In this document: positions 55,079 through 64,000 of the stretch, one piece after another
How positions within the stretch are numbered: the stretch's first letter is position 1
Layout: each line of letters starts with the position of its first letter
Translations under genes and position numbers: made by a program
The notes under the pieces: generated by a model
The model's input: the letters and a program-made list of their open reading frames with translations, nothing else
Told to the model about the DNA's origin: nothing
The model's database searches: none
DNA from: Hyphomicrobiales bacterium
GTDB lineage: Bacteria; Pseudomonadota; Alphaproteobacteria; Rhizobiales; Rhizobiaceae
Length of the DNA stretch: 64,000 bases
Assembly (NCBI GenBank): GCA_900473205.1
Contig: UCLB01000001.1
Location: 186,001-250,000, forward strand
Direction: 5' to 3'

Positions 55079-56565
55079 ACGGCGGGCATGTCATAGCCAT
55101 CGATCAGGGCACAAGCAGCACAAAAGCTATCTTGGTGGATGCTGCGGGCAGGGTGGTGGCCAAAGCGTCGGCGCCTTTGAAATCCAACTATCCGAAACCC
55201 GGCTGGGCTGAGCAATCCGCCGCCGACATCTGGTCAAGTGTTCAGGCGGTCATTGCCGAGATCGTCGGAAGCGGCAGCTTCGACATCGCGGGACTGGCAA
55301 TCGCCAACCAACGTGAAACACTGGTGGTGTGGGACGCGGCAACCGGCAAGCCTGTCGCGCCAGCCATTCTTTGGCAGTGCCGTCGCACTGCAAGTGCGTG
55401 CGAAAGGCTGATCGCCAGCGGCACGGACCCTGCAGTCGTGGATGCAACCGGCCTTTCCATCAACGCGCTCTTTCCAGCCTCGAAACTGGCTTGGGTTATG
55501 GAGAACGTGGCAGAAGCGAAGGGTCTTGCAGACGAAGGTCGGCTTCGCGCTGGTACCGTAGATAGCTGGCTGCTCTACAAGCTAACGGGCGGGCAGGAAT
55601 TCTCGACGGACCATTCCAATGCGTCTCGCACCCAACTGTTCAACACTGCCAAGTTGCAGTGGGACGAAGATATGTGTGATTTGTTCGGCGTGTCGTCATC
55701 GGTGCTGCCGCATGTTCGAAGTTCGGACAGCCGGTTCGGCGAAGTCGCGCAAGGTGCTACGGCCCTCAAAGCCGGTGTCCCGATCCTTGCGATGATGGGC
55801 GACAGCCATGCCGCGCTTTATGGCCATGGTGTTCGTCAGCCGGGATTGGTCAAGGCGACATATGGCACGGGCTCGTCCTTAATGACGTTGACGTCGCAAC
55901 GAGTGCTTTCCAATAACGGTCTTTCCGCCACGATTGCATGGAGTGATAAGAACGGCGTCGTTTACGCGCTCGAAGGCAATATCACGGTGTCGGCGCAGGC
56001 TGCCACTTTCGCTGCCGATATGCTGGGTCTGCCCAACGCCTCTGCGCTCTCTGATCTTGCACAAACAGTTGCGGACAGCGGTGGAGTTACCTTCGTTCCG
56101 GCCTTAGCGGGTCTTGGTGCACCGCACTGGAACGACAATGTTTCGGGCACCATTTCCGGCATGACGCTGGCAACGACCCGCGCCCACATCGCCCGGGCGA
56201 CACTCGAAGCCATCGTGTTGCAGATTGCTGATGTTTTCGCCGCGATGGAAAAAGATATCGGTTCGCGGCTGGAGGGACTGCTCGCGGATGGCGGTGCCTC
56301 ATCCAACGATTTTCTGATGCAACTGCAGGCGGATATTCTTGATCGACCGGTGACGCGTGGCGATCAGGCCGAGGTCGGCGCAATTGGTGTCGCAACCTTG
56401 GCGCTACGCAGTCTTCATGACAAATCGCCGGTTTCGGATGCGTTGCGAACGGCGTTTCATCCGCGGGTAGATGCAGCCGACTGGCGTCGGCATAGCAAGC
56501 GAAACTGGGAGGGCTTGCTGGCGCAATTGATGGCAAAGCCAAGCGTTGGGGGTTCGACGGACTGA
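55075..56565 (+). CDS. FGGY family carbohydrate kinase, probable apulose kinase
   Basis: This 496-residue kinase resembles glycerol kinase, with AIDQGTSSTKAILVD for ATP binding, IANQRETLVVWDAATGKPVAPAILWQCRR and FVPALAGLGAPHWN. The usual glycerol-kinase segment GDQQAAL reads GDSHAALYGHG here, which points to a different substrate. It is coupled by ATGA to the transketolase. In this locus it would phosphorylate the ketose made by the isomerase, giving the transketolase substrate. Confidence 0.82.
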   Translation: MNGGHVIAIDQGTSSTKAILVDAAGRVVAKASAPLKSNYPKPGWAEQSAADIWSSVQAVIAEIVGSGSFDIAGLAIANQRETLVVWDAATGKPVAPAILWQCRRTASACERLIASGTDPAVVDATGLSINALFPASKLAWVMENVAEAKGLADEGRLRAGTVDSWLLYKLTGGQEFSTDHSNASRTQLFNTAKLQWDEDMCDLFGVSSSVLPHVRSSDSRFGEVAQGATALKAGVPILAMMGDSHAALYGHGVRQPGLVKATYGTGSSLMTLTSQRVLSNNGLSATIAWSDKNGVVYALEGNITVSAQAATFAADMLGLPNASALSDLAQTVADSGGVTFVPALAGLGAPHWNDNVSGTISGMTLATTRAHIARATLEAIVLQIADVFAAMEKDIGSRLEGLLADGGASSNDFLMQLQADILDRPVTRGDQAEVGAIGVATLALRSLHDKSPVSDALRTAFHPRVDAADWRRHSKRNWEGLLAQLMAKPSVGGSTD

Positions 56566-56628
56566 TGCCGAAGCCCGATACCTAAGCAGAAACGTGCATC
56601 GATAGATGTTTATTATGAGGAGGAAAAA

Positions 56629-57882
56629 ATGCTGAAATTTTCGAATAAACTAAAGACTGTCAGTTTCGCAGCCCTTGCTGCTGCCACCATGGCCATCACG
56701 TCGGCCAAAGCAGAAGATCTGACCCTATGGACGCTGAATTTCGACAACAACGCGGCCAATCTTGCGTTGAAAAAAGTCGCGACAGACTTCGAAGCCGCAA
56801 ATCCAGGTACCAAGGTGCAGATCGTCCAGCGTGGCGTCGATGAACATAAAACGGCACTGCGCGTAGCAGCTGGTTCCAACCGTGGTCCTGACATCTACTT
56901 TAGCTGGGCGGGTCTGGGTCTGGGTGGCGAGTATGTCAAAGCGGGCCTATCTCTGCCACTCGACAAATATTACACAGAATACAAATGGAATGACGAGCTT
57001 CTTCCGGCTGCGGCGGCCTTTGCTGATCTTTACCCGGGCGGAAAACACGGCGTGCCTTTTACCTTTAAGGGCGAAGCGGTCTATTACAGCAAAAAGCTTT
57101 TCGAACAGGCTGGTATCAAAGACGAGCCAAAAACCTATGACGAACTTCTGGCTGCTGCGCAGAAATTGAAGGATGCGGGCATCCCGGCGTTCACCTTCGG
57201 CGGAACGGTCAACTGGCATGTGATGCGTCTGATGGACGTCATTCTTGAGACGAAGTGTGGTGCAGAAAAGCATGACGCTCTGAAGTCGATGAAGCTCGAT
57301 TGGTCCAAAGAAGCATGCGCAACGGATGCCTTCACCGAATTTTCTAAATGGACGAAGGACTACACGCTTCAGCCATTTATGGGTATCGACAACAAGCAGT
57401 CCTACAGCCTCTTTACAGCTGGACGCGCGGCCATGATGCTGGAAGGTGACTGGCTCGTAGGCCAGTTGCAGGGAACGGGCGTCAACCTTGACGACTACGG
57501 AATTTTCCCATTCCCGACCAACACCAATCGTCTCTACGGCTTTGCGGAATACAACTACATCAGCACCAAGAGCAAAAGCCCGGACACGGCAGCCAAGTTC
57601 CTGGATTACTTCCTGTCCACGAAAGTACAGCAGGATTTGGTCGGCCAGATCAGCGCGATCTCGGTCAACAAAAACGTGACATACACCAACCAGAAGCCAC
57701 TTGAGGCTGAATGGCTTGAAACCTTCAAGACCTACGATAAGGTCTACATGAACGGTGACCAGGCCTTCCCGCTGGATGTGACCACCGAATATTTCCGCGT
57801 CATCAACGAAGTTGCCTCCGGTAACGTGGCGCCTGCAGACGCTGCCAAGCAACTCCAGACCTTCATCGCCGGTAGAACCTGA
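56629..57882 (+). CDS. sugar ABC transporter substrate-binding protein (family 1), probable glycoside ligand
   Basis: The protein has 417 residues with a signal peptide ending ITSAKAE (about residue 26). Features are LKKVATDFEAANPGTKVQIVQRG, AVYYSKKLFEQAGIKDEPKTYDELLAAAQKL and LFTAGRAAMMLEGDWLVGQL. GAGGAGG precedes the ATG. It lies 63 bp after the kinase in the same run, with the hydrolase gene three genes further on. Import of a glycoside that is cut inside the cell is the simplest reading. Confidence 0.9.
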   Translation: MLKFSNKLKTVSFAALAAATMAITSAKAEDLTLWTLNFDNNAANLALKKVATDFEAANPGTKVQIVQRGVDEHKTALRVAAGSNRGPDIYFSWAGLGLGGEYVKAGLSLPLDKYYTEYKWNDELLPAAAAFADLYPGGKHGVPFTFKGEAVYYSKKLFEQAGIKDEPKTYDELLAAAQKLKDAGIPAFTFGGTVNWHVMRLMDVILETKCGAEKHDALKSMKLDWSKEACATDAFTEFSKWTKDYTLQPFMGIDNKQSYSLFTAGRAAMMLEGDWLVGQLQGTGVNLDDYGIFPFPTNTNRLYGFAEYNYISTKSKSPDTAAKFLDYFLSTKVQQDLVGQISAISVNKNVTYTNQKPLEAEWLETFKTYDKVYMNGDQAFPLDVTTEYFRVINEVASGNVAPADAAKQLQTFIAGRT

Positions 57883-57893
57883 TCCTCCCCGAG

Positions 57894-57924
57894 CGCGAGC
57901 CGACGACCGACCTGTCGGCTTGCG
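57894..57924 (+). other. stem-loop between binding-protein and permease genes
   Basis: CGCGAGCCGAC pairs with GTCGGCTTGCG (11 bp, one G-U) around a 9-nt loop, directly after the binding-protein gene. There is no T-run. Confidence 0.6.
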
Positions 57925-57970
57925 CGATCAATTAGGAGACCAGCAGCGGTAGCGTTGCCTGGAGGAGATT

Positions 57971-58870
57971 ATGTCTTTTAAACAGTCTTCACACGACCCG
58001 CGCGCGCAAGCTTTCGTTATGCTCGTGCCAGCGCTGGCGATCTACGCCATCTTTGCTCTCTATCCGATGCTCGACGTCGTAATTTTGAGCTTTCAGAAGT
58101 GGAACGGGTTGGATCCAGAGCGTCAGTTCGTGGGGTTCGCCAATTATTCTGCGATCTTCACGCGAGATCCTGTTTTCTGGGGTGCGTTCCGAAATACCGT
58201 CATCTGGACACTGATGAGCCTGATCTTTCCGCCAATCGTGGGATTGCTGCTTGCACTCAGTCTCAACCAGAAGATTTTCGGGCGGAACAGCCTTCGCGCC
58301 ATTTTCTACCTCCCGGTCATCATCGCCCCAATCGCGGTCGCGACGATGTGGAAGTGGATGTATGATCCGTTCTTTGGCCTTTTCAACCAGTTATTGACAG
58401 ACTGGGGTTTGCAGAGCTGGATCAAGGACTGGCTTGGGAACAGGGACATCGCGCTTTACTCGGTTTTCGTCGCCTATCTCTGGCAGACCGTCGGCTTTTC
58501 GATGGTCCTTTTCCTCGCGGGCTTGCAGAACGTCTCCCAAACCCTGGTTGAAGCCGCGCGCATCGACGGGGCGGGTCGCTGGGCCGTTTTCAAACACGTT
58601 ACGCTTCCGGCACTACGGCCGACATTGACCATCGTGCTGGTACTTTCAATCATCTCGTCGCTGAAGGCTTTCGACATTGTCTATGGCTTGACCGGAGGTG
58701 GACCCGCGCAAAGCACGCAGATGCTGGCGCTCTGGGCCTTCACGCAGGCGATGCAGATTTTCGACTTCGGTCGCGGTGCGGCGATTTCGGTCGTGCTGCT
58801 TTTGATCACCATGACGATCGTCATTCCCTATCTGCGCTGGTCGCAGAAGAACGAGGAGCCGGAATCGTGA
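57971..58870 (+). CDS. sugar ABC transporter permease (MalF type)
   Basis: The protein has 299 residues and six membrane helices. The coupling loop is LVEAARIDGAGRWAVFKHVTLPALRPT and the family phrase YGLTGGGPAQSTQMLALWAF is present. GGAGGAG precedes ATG 57971. The stop overlaps the next permease start by ATGA. Confidence 0.92.
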   Translation: MSFKQSSHDPRAQAFVMLVPALAIYAIFALYPMLDVVILSFQKWNGLDPERQFVGFANYSAIFTRDPVFWGAFRNTVIWTLMSLIFPPIVGLLLALSLNQKIFGRNSLRAIFYLPVIIAPIAVATMWKWMYDPFFGLFNQLLTDWGLQSWIKDWLGNRDIALYSVFVAYLWQTVGFSMVLFLAGLQNVSQTLVEAARIDGAGRWAVFKHVTLPALRPTLTIVLVLSIISSLKAFDIVYGLTGGGPAQSTQMLALWAFTQAMQIFDFGRGAAISVVLLLITMTIVIPYLRWSQKNEEPES

Positions 58871-59751
58871 CCGTTATCCAGACTGATACTCTGTCCTCCA
58901 GAGACGATATCGTGCCGACCGCATATCGAAGAGACCCGATCCTGATCGGGTTGTGGATCGCTCTCCTGCTTGTCGCACTGATCTGGGTGGCACCTTTCGT
59001 TTTCATCGTTTTCACATCTTTGAAGACGCCTGCGGCAGTCACCAGTACAGGCGCATTCATGCCGCCGACGCAACTAGCATGGGACAATTATTCGGGTGCC
59101 TGGAGCCGAGGAAACTTCGCAAATTCCTTCTTCAACAGCGTGATCATTACCATTGTGAAGGTTCCGCTGGGACTGGCATTGTCCGCCATGGCAGCCTACG
59201 CGCTTGCCAAGATCAGGCTGAAAATCGGCAAGGTGCTGCTTCTGCTTGTCGTGTTTGGCACGATGATACCCTTTCAGGTGATGCTTGCGCCACTGTTCAC
59301 GCTGGTGAATTCCTTTGGCCTCATCGACACCTATCCCGGTGTGATATTGCCATACATCGCCTTTGGCGTTCCCTATCAGGTCTTCATCCTGCACGGCTTT
59401 TTTAAAGGCATTCCGAAGGAGCTGTCCGAGGCTGCCCTGATAGACGGTGCCACGCATTTTACGATCTTCCGGCGCATCTTCCTTCCTGTGTGCCTGCCAG
59501 TGCTCGCCGCTCTGTTCATTCTGGACTTCGTCTCCACCTGGAACGAGTTCGCCATGGCGCTGGTGCTCCTTCAGGACCAGAATATGTGGACGTTGCCGCT
59601 CGGCCTGATGTCCTTTCAAGGCCAGTTTTCCAGCAACTACGGTCAGCTCAATGCGGCAATCGTTATGACCGTGCTGCCCGCCACGCTCGTCTATCTTATT
59701 TTCCAGCGCTACTTTGTATCGGGTTTGACATCCGGTGCCGTGAAGGGCTGA
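58867..59751 (+). CDS. sugar ABC transporter permease (MalG type)
   Basis: The protein has 294 residues and six membrane helices. The coupling loop is LSEAALIDGATHFTIFRRIFLPVCLPV and the C terminus is QRYFVSGLTSGAVKG. The start is GTG 58867, overlapping the MalF-type gene stop. It is the partner permease of the glycoside importer. Confidence 0.92.
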   Translation: MTVIQTDTLSSRDDIVPTAYRRDPILIGLWIALLLVALIWVAPFVFIVFTSLKTPAAVTSTGAFMPPTQLAWDNYSGAWSRGNFANSFFNSVIITIVKVPLGLALSAMAAYALAKIRLKIGKVLLLLVVFGTMIPFQVMLAPLFTLVNSFGLIDTYPGVILPYIAFGVPYQVFILHGFFKGIPKELSEAALIDGATHFTIFRRIFLPVCLPVLAALFILDFVSTWNEFAMALVLLQDQNMWTLPLGLMSFQGQFSSNYGQLNAAIVMTVLPATLVYLIFQRYFVSGLTSGAVKG

Positions 59752-59786
59752 GGCCCATGCAAATCATTCTTTCAGGAGAACACAAG

Positions 59787-61307
59787 ATGTCTGACGCAAA
59801 TGTCGAAAAGTGGGGTGTATTCGAGGCATCCTTTGAAGGGCCGTCGAATGGAAATCCCTTTATCGACGTCGCATTCGATGCCGTCTTCACGCACAAGAAC
59901 AGGCAGGTCCGCGTTCCGGGTTTCTATGATGGAAACGGCACATATCGGGTGCGCTTCATGCCTGACACCGAAGGCGAGTGGACCTTCGCAACCAACTCGC
60001 AAACGCCGCAACTCTCCGGGAAAAGCGGCGGCTTCACAGTCACTGCCGCGTCGGTAAACAATCATGGTCCTGTCCGCGTGCGGAACAAGTTCCACTTCGC
60101 TTATGCCGATAGCACTCCGTTCTTTTCGTTCGGCACGACCTGCTATGCCTGGACGCACCAGCCGCTCGACATGCAGCAGCAGACCTTGGACACGCTTGAA
60201 AAGACACGCTTCAACAAGATCCGCATGGGCGTTTTTCCAAAAGACTATCCATACAACGTCAATGAACCTTTGCATGATTGCTTCGACAAAAAAGCCGATG
60301 GCACCTATGACTTCGACAGGCCCAATGTCGCGCTGTTCCAACATTTCGAAAAGCAGGTCGCAGCTCTTTGTGAGCGTGGTATCGAAGCCGATATCATCAT
60401 ATTCCACCCTTACGACCGGTGGGGATATGCCGATATGCCGGCAGATCAGGATTACCGTTACGTCGCTTATCTGGCGGCGCGCCTTGCCGCCTATCGAAAC
60501 GTCTGGTGGTCGCTTGCCAACGAATATGATTTCCTTCTAGACACCAAGCCGATGGCGCAATGGGATCGTTACTTCCACATTCTGGAAGAGAACGACCCCT
60601 ACCAACATCTTCGCTCGATCCACAATGGCAATGTGACCGCGAATTACGATCACCGTAAGCCTTGGGTCACGCACACCTGCATCCAGAACCCAGATGTGAA
60701 GTTAACCCAGGAGTGGCGGGATACCTATGGCAAGCCGGTCGTCAATGATGAGCCGGAATATGAGGGTGATATCCTCGAATCCTGGGGCAATCTCACCGCG
60801 CAGGAACTCGTGCACAGATACTGGATCACGATGGCCCGTGGTGGGTATGCGGGGCATGGCGAGACTTACTCCCACCCTGATGACCTCATATGGTGGGCCA
60901 AGGGCGGTCAGTTACATGGTGAGGCGTGGAAGCGCATTGGCTTCCTGAGAGATTTGCTGGAGGCAGACGTCAAGAACGGACTTAATCCGCTTGGTCTGGT
61001 CACCCAATGGCCTTGGTCGCGCGTATCAGGTGCCCGCGATGGCGATGGAGATTTCCGGCTCATCTATTTCGGTGAGCATCAGCCCGTTATCTGGTCATCC
61101 GGCTTGCCGATGGACAGCGATGATTATGAGGTTGATCTGATCGATACCTGGGAGATGACGATCACGCCTGTGAAAAAGGTTCAGGCCCCAATCACCCATC
61201 CGGTGCGGCATGGCGCCGTTGTGCGTGGCGGAAAGCCAGATGCCGCTTTCGGCGTCGAAATCCCGCGCAAGCCTTATCAGGCACTGCGCGTTCGCAAGAC
61301 GCGATAG
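59787..61307 (+). CDS. DUF5060/DUF4038 (apiosidase-like, GH140-type) glycoside hydrolase
   Basis: The protein has 506 residues. Residues about 5-88 form a DUF5060 beta-sandwich (EKWGVFEASFEG, YRVRFMPDTEGEWTF). Residues about 100-420 form a TIM barrel of the DUF4038/apiosidase-like type, with YAWTHQPLDMQQQTLD, a likely acid/base in WWSLANEYDF (N245-E246) and a likely nucleophile in VVNDEPEYEG (E322). No signal peptide is present, so it acts in the cytoplasm after import. CAGGAGA lies seven bases before ATG 59787; an ATG at 59757 is weaker. The founding activity of this family is release of D-apiose from pectin rhamnogalacturonan II, which fits the D-apiose-type genes upstream. Substrate is inferred. 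Confidence 0.8.
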   Translation: MSDANVEKWGVFEASFEGPSNGNPFIDVAFDAVFTHKNRQVRVPGFYDGNGTYRVRFMPDTEGEWTFATNSQTPQLSGKSGGFTVTAASVNNHGPVRVRNKFHFAYADSTPFFSFGTTCYAWTHQPLDMQQQTLDTLEKTRFNKIRMGVFPKDYPYNVNEPLHDCFDKKADGTYDFDRPNVALFQHFEKQVAALCERGIEADIIIFHPYDRWGYADMPADQDYRYVAYLAARLAAYRNVWWSLANEYDFLLDTKPMAQWDRYFHILEENDPYQHLRSIHNGNVTANYDHRKPWVTHTCIQNPDVKLTQEWRDTYGKPVVNDEPEYEGDILESWGNLTAQELVHRYWITMARGGYAGHGETYSHPDDLIWWAKGGQLHGEAWKRIGFLRDLLEADVKNGLNPLGLVTQWPWSRVSGARDGDGDFRLIYFGEHQPVIWSSGLPMDSDDYEVDLIDTWEMTITPVKKVQAPITHPVRHGAVVRGGKPDAAFGVEIPRKPYQALRVRKTR

Positions 61308-61325
61308 AGAGCCGGGAGGGCAGAT

Positions 61326-62393
61326 ATGTCTAGCTTGAGCATAAGCAACGTCAAAAAATCCTTCGGTGCCGTCAACATCATCCACGGCGTGGATGTCGAA
61401 ATAGCCGATGGTGAATTCGTTATCCTGGTCGGCCCATCCGGATGCGGTAAGTCTACCTTGCTGCGCATGATCGCCGGGCTGGAGGATATCTCCGGCGGGC
61501 AGATCAGCATTGACGGCAAAGTGGTCAACAACCTTCAGCCGAAGGACCGCGATATCGCAATGGTCTTTCAAAACTACGCGCTCTATCCACAAATGACCGT
61601 AGCCCAGAATATGGGTTTCGCACTCGAACTGGCTGGTGTCAAAAAGCCGGACATCGAGAAAAAAGTCAGCGAGGCAGCGGCAATCCTTGGGCTTGAGCCG
61701 CTTTTGCAACGCAAACCCGGCCAGTTGTCGGGTGGCCAGCGCCAGCGTGTGGCGATGGGACGTGCAATCGTGCGCGATCCGAAAGTCTTCCTTTTTGACG
61801 AACCTCTGTCCAACCTGGATGCAAAATTGCGCGTGAAAATGCGTGCGGAAATCAAGGCGCTTCATCAACGCCTGAAGACCACGATCGTTTATGTCACCCA
61901 CGATCAGATCGAAGCGATGACCATGGCCGACAAGATCGTCGTGCTGCAAGGCGGGCGGGTAGAGCAGATCGGGACGCCGCTTGAACTTTACGACCGTCCA
62001 AAGAACATTTTCGTTGCTGGCTTTCTCGGATCGCCCGCTATGAACTTCCTCGAAGGCACGTTGAAAGACGGCGACGTCATGGCGCTAAAGGGGGGCTCGC
62101 AGGTCGAATTGTCCAAAACACCTCGAGAGAAGGTTGGGTCATCGATCATGCTTGGCATTCGACCCGAAGACATTTCCATGGGCGCGGAGCAGGGAGGGCT
62201 CAAGGCAGTCGTCAAACTCATTGAACCAACAGGTTCTGAGACGCATGTCCTGGTAGAAGTCGATGGACAAGAGTTGACCTGGATCGTTCGAGACCGGGTA
62301 AACCTTGAACCGGGCCAGTCCGTGAACTTGTCGTTTAAAACGAAAAACGTCCATTTCTTTGACTTGACGACGCAGCAGCGGCTTGACGTTTAG
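61326..62393 (+). CDS. sugar ABC transporter ATPase (UgpC/MsmK type)
   Basis: This 355-residue ATPase has Walker A GPSGCGKST, Q-loop VFQNYALYPQ, signature LSGGQRQR, Walker B FLFDEPLSNLDAKLR and switch VTHDQIEAMTMADK. The C-terminal TOBE domain includes LGIRPEDISMG. It lies 18 bp after the hydrolase and is the last gene of the nine-gene run. It would energise the permeases at 57971 and 58867. Confidence 0.92.
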   Translation: MSSLSISNVKKSFGAVNIIHGVDVEIADGEFVILVGPSGCGKSTLLRMIAGLEDISGGQISIDGKVVNNLQPKDRDIAMVFQNYALYPQMTVAQNMGFALELAGVKKPDIEKKVSEAAAILGLEPLLQRKPGQLSGGQRQRVAMGRAIVRDPKVFLFDEPLSNLDAKLRVKMRAEIKALHQRLKTTIVYVTHDQIEAMTMADKIVVLQGGRVEQIGTPLELYDRPKNIFVAGFLGSPAMNFLEGTLKDGDVMALKGGSQVELSKTPREKVGSSIMLGIRPEDISMGAEQGGLKAVVKLIEPTGSETHVLVEVDGQELTWIVRDRVNLEPGQSVNLSFKTKNVHFFDLTTQQRLDV

Positions 62394-62987
62394 ATCGGTA
62401 TTGATCTTTCACGACACTTTATCAATGGTTCATCGGCGTTGAATGCTCCGGTTTCTGGGTTGCGCTAGCTGCCGCTAACGTCCAGCGCCGACTAACAGCA
62501 TTGACGCCGCTGATCTACGCGACATCGCGGAGTGGTTAGCCTGCTATGGATGTTTATAACGTCCACGCGCATTACCGCGCAGCCGACACGGTCAAATATT
62601 GCGTACTGGCCGCATGGCGCTTCTATCTTCATAGAACGCCAATTGCCTTTTCCATCACGTCGCGCTTCAATCATGAAGTGTTAGCGGGCGCGCAGTTTCT
62701 CTACGCGGCTCCGGAATAACCACAAAATCTCATTGCAATTCGCTCGGTGTGGGAAGCGGCACCGTGCCCGCCAGCTGTTCAAATGCTTACTTGTTAGGCA
62801 ATGATAGAATATTGTTCAACAGTATAGACATGATTGTCCTACTTTGGTAGCGTCTTAATTAGCAAGTCAGTTCCTGTTTTCGTGGGTCGGGTGGTGAATG
62901 CGGGTCTGGTTCTAGTCTCGTGTTTTCATCCTCGGCGACGGGCACGGAATTGAATCAGACCGCGCAAGCGCCGCCGGAGACGCAGAC
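62394..62987. other. 594-bp intergenic region without a supported gene
   Basis: Both strands contain only short open frames: 57 codons on plus at 62546-62719 and 60 codons on minus at 62492-62674. They overlap each other and neither has a good ribosome binding site. No terminator, tRNA or insertion-sequence end was recognised. It probably holds the promoter of the next importer and may include decayed sequence. Confidence 0.5.
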
Positions 62988-64000
62988 ATGACGAACGCAA
63001 TGGACAAACTCACGCCGCTCCTTTCGGTTGAAGGGTTGAGTGTCGAGTTTGGCGCCAGTCGCGTTGTCGATGATCTTTCCTTTTCGGTTGCTGCTGGCAA
63101 GACCGTGGCTATCGTCGGGGAGTCTGGTTCAGGAAAGTCGATCACTTCGCTTTCGACCATGCGTCTGGCGGACATGATGGGCGCGAAATTTCCGACCGGA
63201 CGGATCATGTTCGGTGAGAAGAACCTGCTTCAGGTTTCGCAGAAAGACATGCGCTCCATCAGGGGCAAAGACATCGCCATGATCTTTCAGGAGCCGATGA
63301 CCTCGCTCAATCCGGTTTTCACGGTCGGAGATCAGATTTGCGAAGTCCTGATACTTCACGAGAAAATGGGGAAGGCAGCGGCATCTGCCGAGGCGCGTCG
63401 GCTTCTCGAAATGGTGCGCTTGCCGGATGCGGCAGCACTTCTGGATCGCTATCCTCACCAATTGTCCGGTGGCATGCGCCAGCGTGTGATGATCGCCATG
63501 GCGCTCGCCTGCCGTCCCAAACTCTTGATCGCGGATGAGCCAACGACTGCGCTCGATGTTACCATTCAGGCGCAAATCCTCAACATCATGCGCGACCTGC
63601 AAAAAGACCTTGGCATGGGCATGGTCTTCATTACGCACGACATGGGCGTCGTTGCCGAAATGGCAGATGATGTCGTTGTTATGTGGAAGGGCAAGAAGGT
63701 GGAGGAAGGCCCTGTCGGCCAGATATTCGCCGATCCGCAGCATCCCTATACCCGCATGCTTCTCTCAGCCGTGCCACGGCTCGGCAGCATGACCGGTGAA
63801 GACTTTCCCAAGCGCACGCCGCTGACGGTGCTGGAAGACGGCAAGCCAAAAATCATCGGAGATGAGCGGGTCCAGGACACGGCAAGATACGATGAGAAGC
63901 CGCTTCTATCGGTTAAGGATTTGCTTGTCCGGTTCGATGTGAAGAAGAACCTGTTTGGCAAGGCGACCCACCGTCTAAGTGCCGTCCAGAACGTTAGTTT
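62988..64000 (+). CDS. oligopeptide-type ABC transporter ATPase (DppD half), cut by window edge
   Basis: The first 337 residues are present. The N-terminal nucleotide-binding domain is complete: Walker [22 protein letters not shown], signature LSGGMRQR, Walker [13 protein letters not shown] and switch ITHDMGVV, ending [17 protein letters not shown]. At about residue 305 a second domain begins ([22 protein letters not shown]), so the full gene is a DppD-DppF fusion like that at 7966. CCGGAGA precedes ATG 62988. It starts a seventh importer that continues past the window. Confidence 0.9.
   Translation, partial: MTNAMDKLTPLLSVEGLSVEFGASRVVDDLSFSVAAGKTVAIVGESGSGKSITSLSTMRLADMMGAKFPTGRIMFGEKNLLQVSQKDMRSIRGKDIAMIFQEPMTSLNPVFTVGDQICEVLILHEKMGKAAASAEARRLLEMVRLPDAAALLDRYPHQLSGGMRQRVMIAMALACRPKLLIADEPTTALDVTIQAQILNIMRDLQKDLGMGMVFITHDMGVVAEMADDVVVMWKGKKVEEGPVGQIFADPQHPYTRMLLSAVPRLGSMTGEDFPKRTPLTVLEDGKPKIIGDERVQDTARYDEKPLLSVKDLLVRFDVKKNLFGKATHRLSAVQNVS

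Noticed and set aside
62492-62719. Two overlapping short frames (57 codons on plus, 60 codons on minus) in the 594-bp gap
   Set aside because: They lie opposite each other, neither has a convincing ribosome binding site, and neither product is recognisable. No claim of a gene or a pseudogene is made.

Overview
The window looks like a catabolic island of an alphaproteobacterium of the Agrobacterium/Rhizobium group. The reasons are the alphaproteobacterial type of the proteins, seven ABC import systems in 64 kb, and a gene block at 10383-22323 that matches, gene for gene, the sulfoquinovose monooxygenase (smo) cluster known from Agrobacterium tumefaciens. The amidohydrolase at 3990 also belongs to a family studied in that species. 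No rRNA, tRNA, insertion sequence, phage or CRISPR array was seen. Genus is inferred from these matches; no marker gene is present.

Layout. 1-351: 3' part of a glutathione S-transferase. 459-9810: an oligopeptide-type ABC importer with a metallo-amidohydrolase, a RidA-like protein, an IclR regulator and a SelA-related PLP enzyme. 10383-22323: LysR regulator, YeiH-type exporter and smoA-smoI for sulfoquinovose. 22395-24287: an orphan protein that joins a trypsin-like protease to a DNA/RNA non-specific endonuclease. 24451-31778: a LacI-controlled sugar ABC importer with a TIM-barrel isomerase/epimerase and a Gfo/Idh/MocA dehydrogenase. 31793-38947: surface and stress genes (repeat-rich autotransporter, DUF992 protein, BON-like protein, CsbD), a PAS-LuxR regulator and an EAL phosphodiesterase. 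38996-46664: gluconolactonase, an RbsABC-type importer and a divergent two-component system. 46739-62393: a large pentose locus. Leftward it has an Rbs-type importer, a DUF2291 lipoprotein and a DeoR regulator. Rightward it has one run of nine genes (isomerase, split transketolase, FGGY kinase, MalEFGK-type importer, apiosidase-like hydrolase). 62988-64000: start of a seventh importer's fused ATPase.

How the parts work together. The smo block imports sulfoquinovosyl glycerol, hydrolyses it in the cytoplasm, oxidatively removes sulfite and exports the sulfite. The 46739-62393 locus has the same logic for another plant sugar: I infer import of apiosides and free D-apiose, cytoplasmic cleavage by a DUF5060/DUF4038 hydrolase, then isomerase, kinase and transketolase steps. 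The strongest new observations are this apioside locus, a shared 20-bp element in the two smo promoters, the protease-nuclease fusion, and a stem-loop that follows each of the six solute-binding-protein genes.
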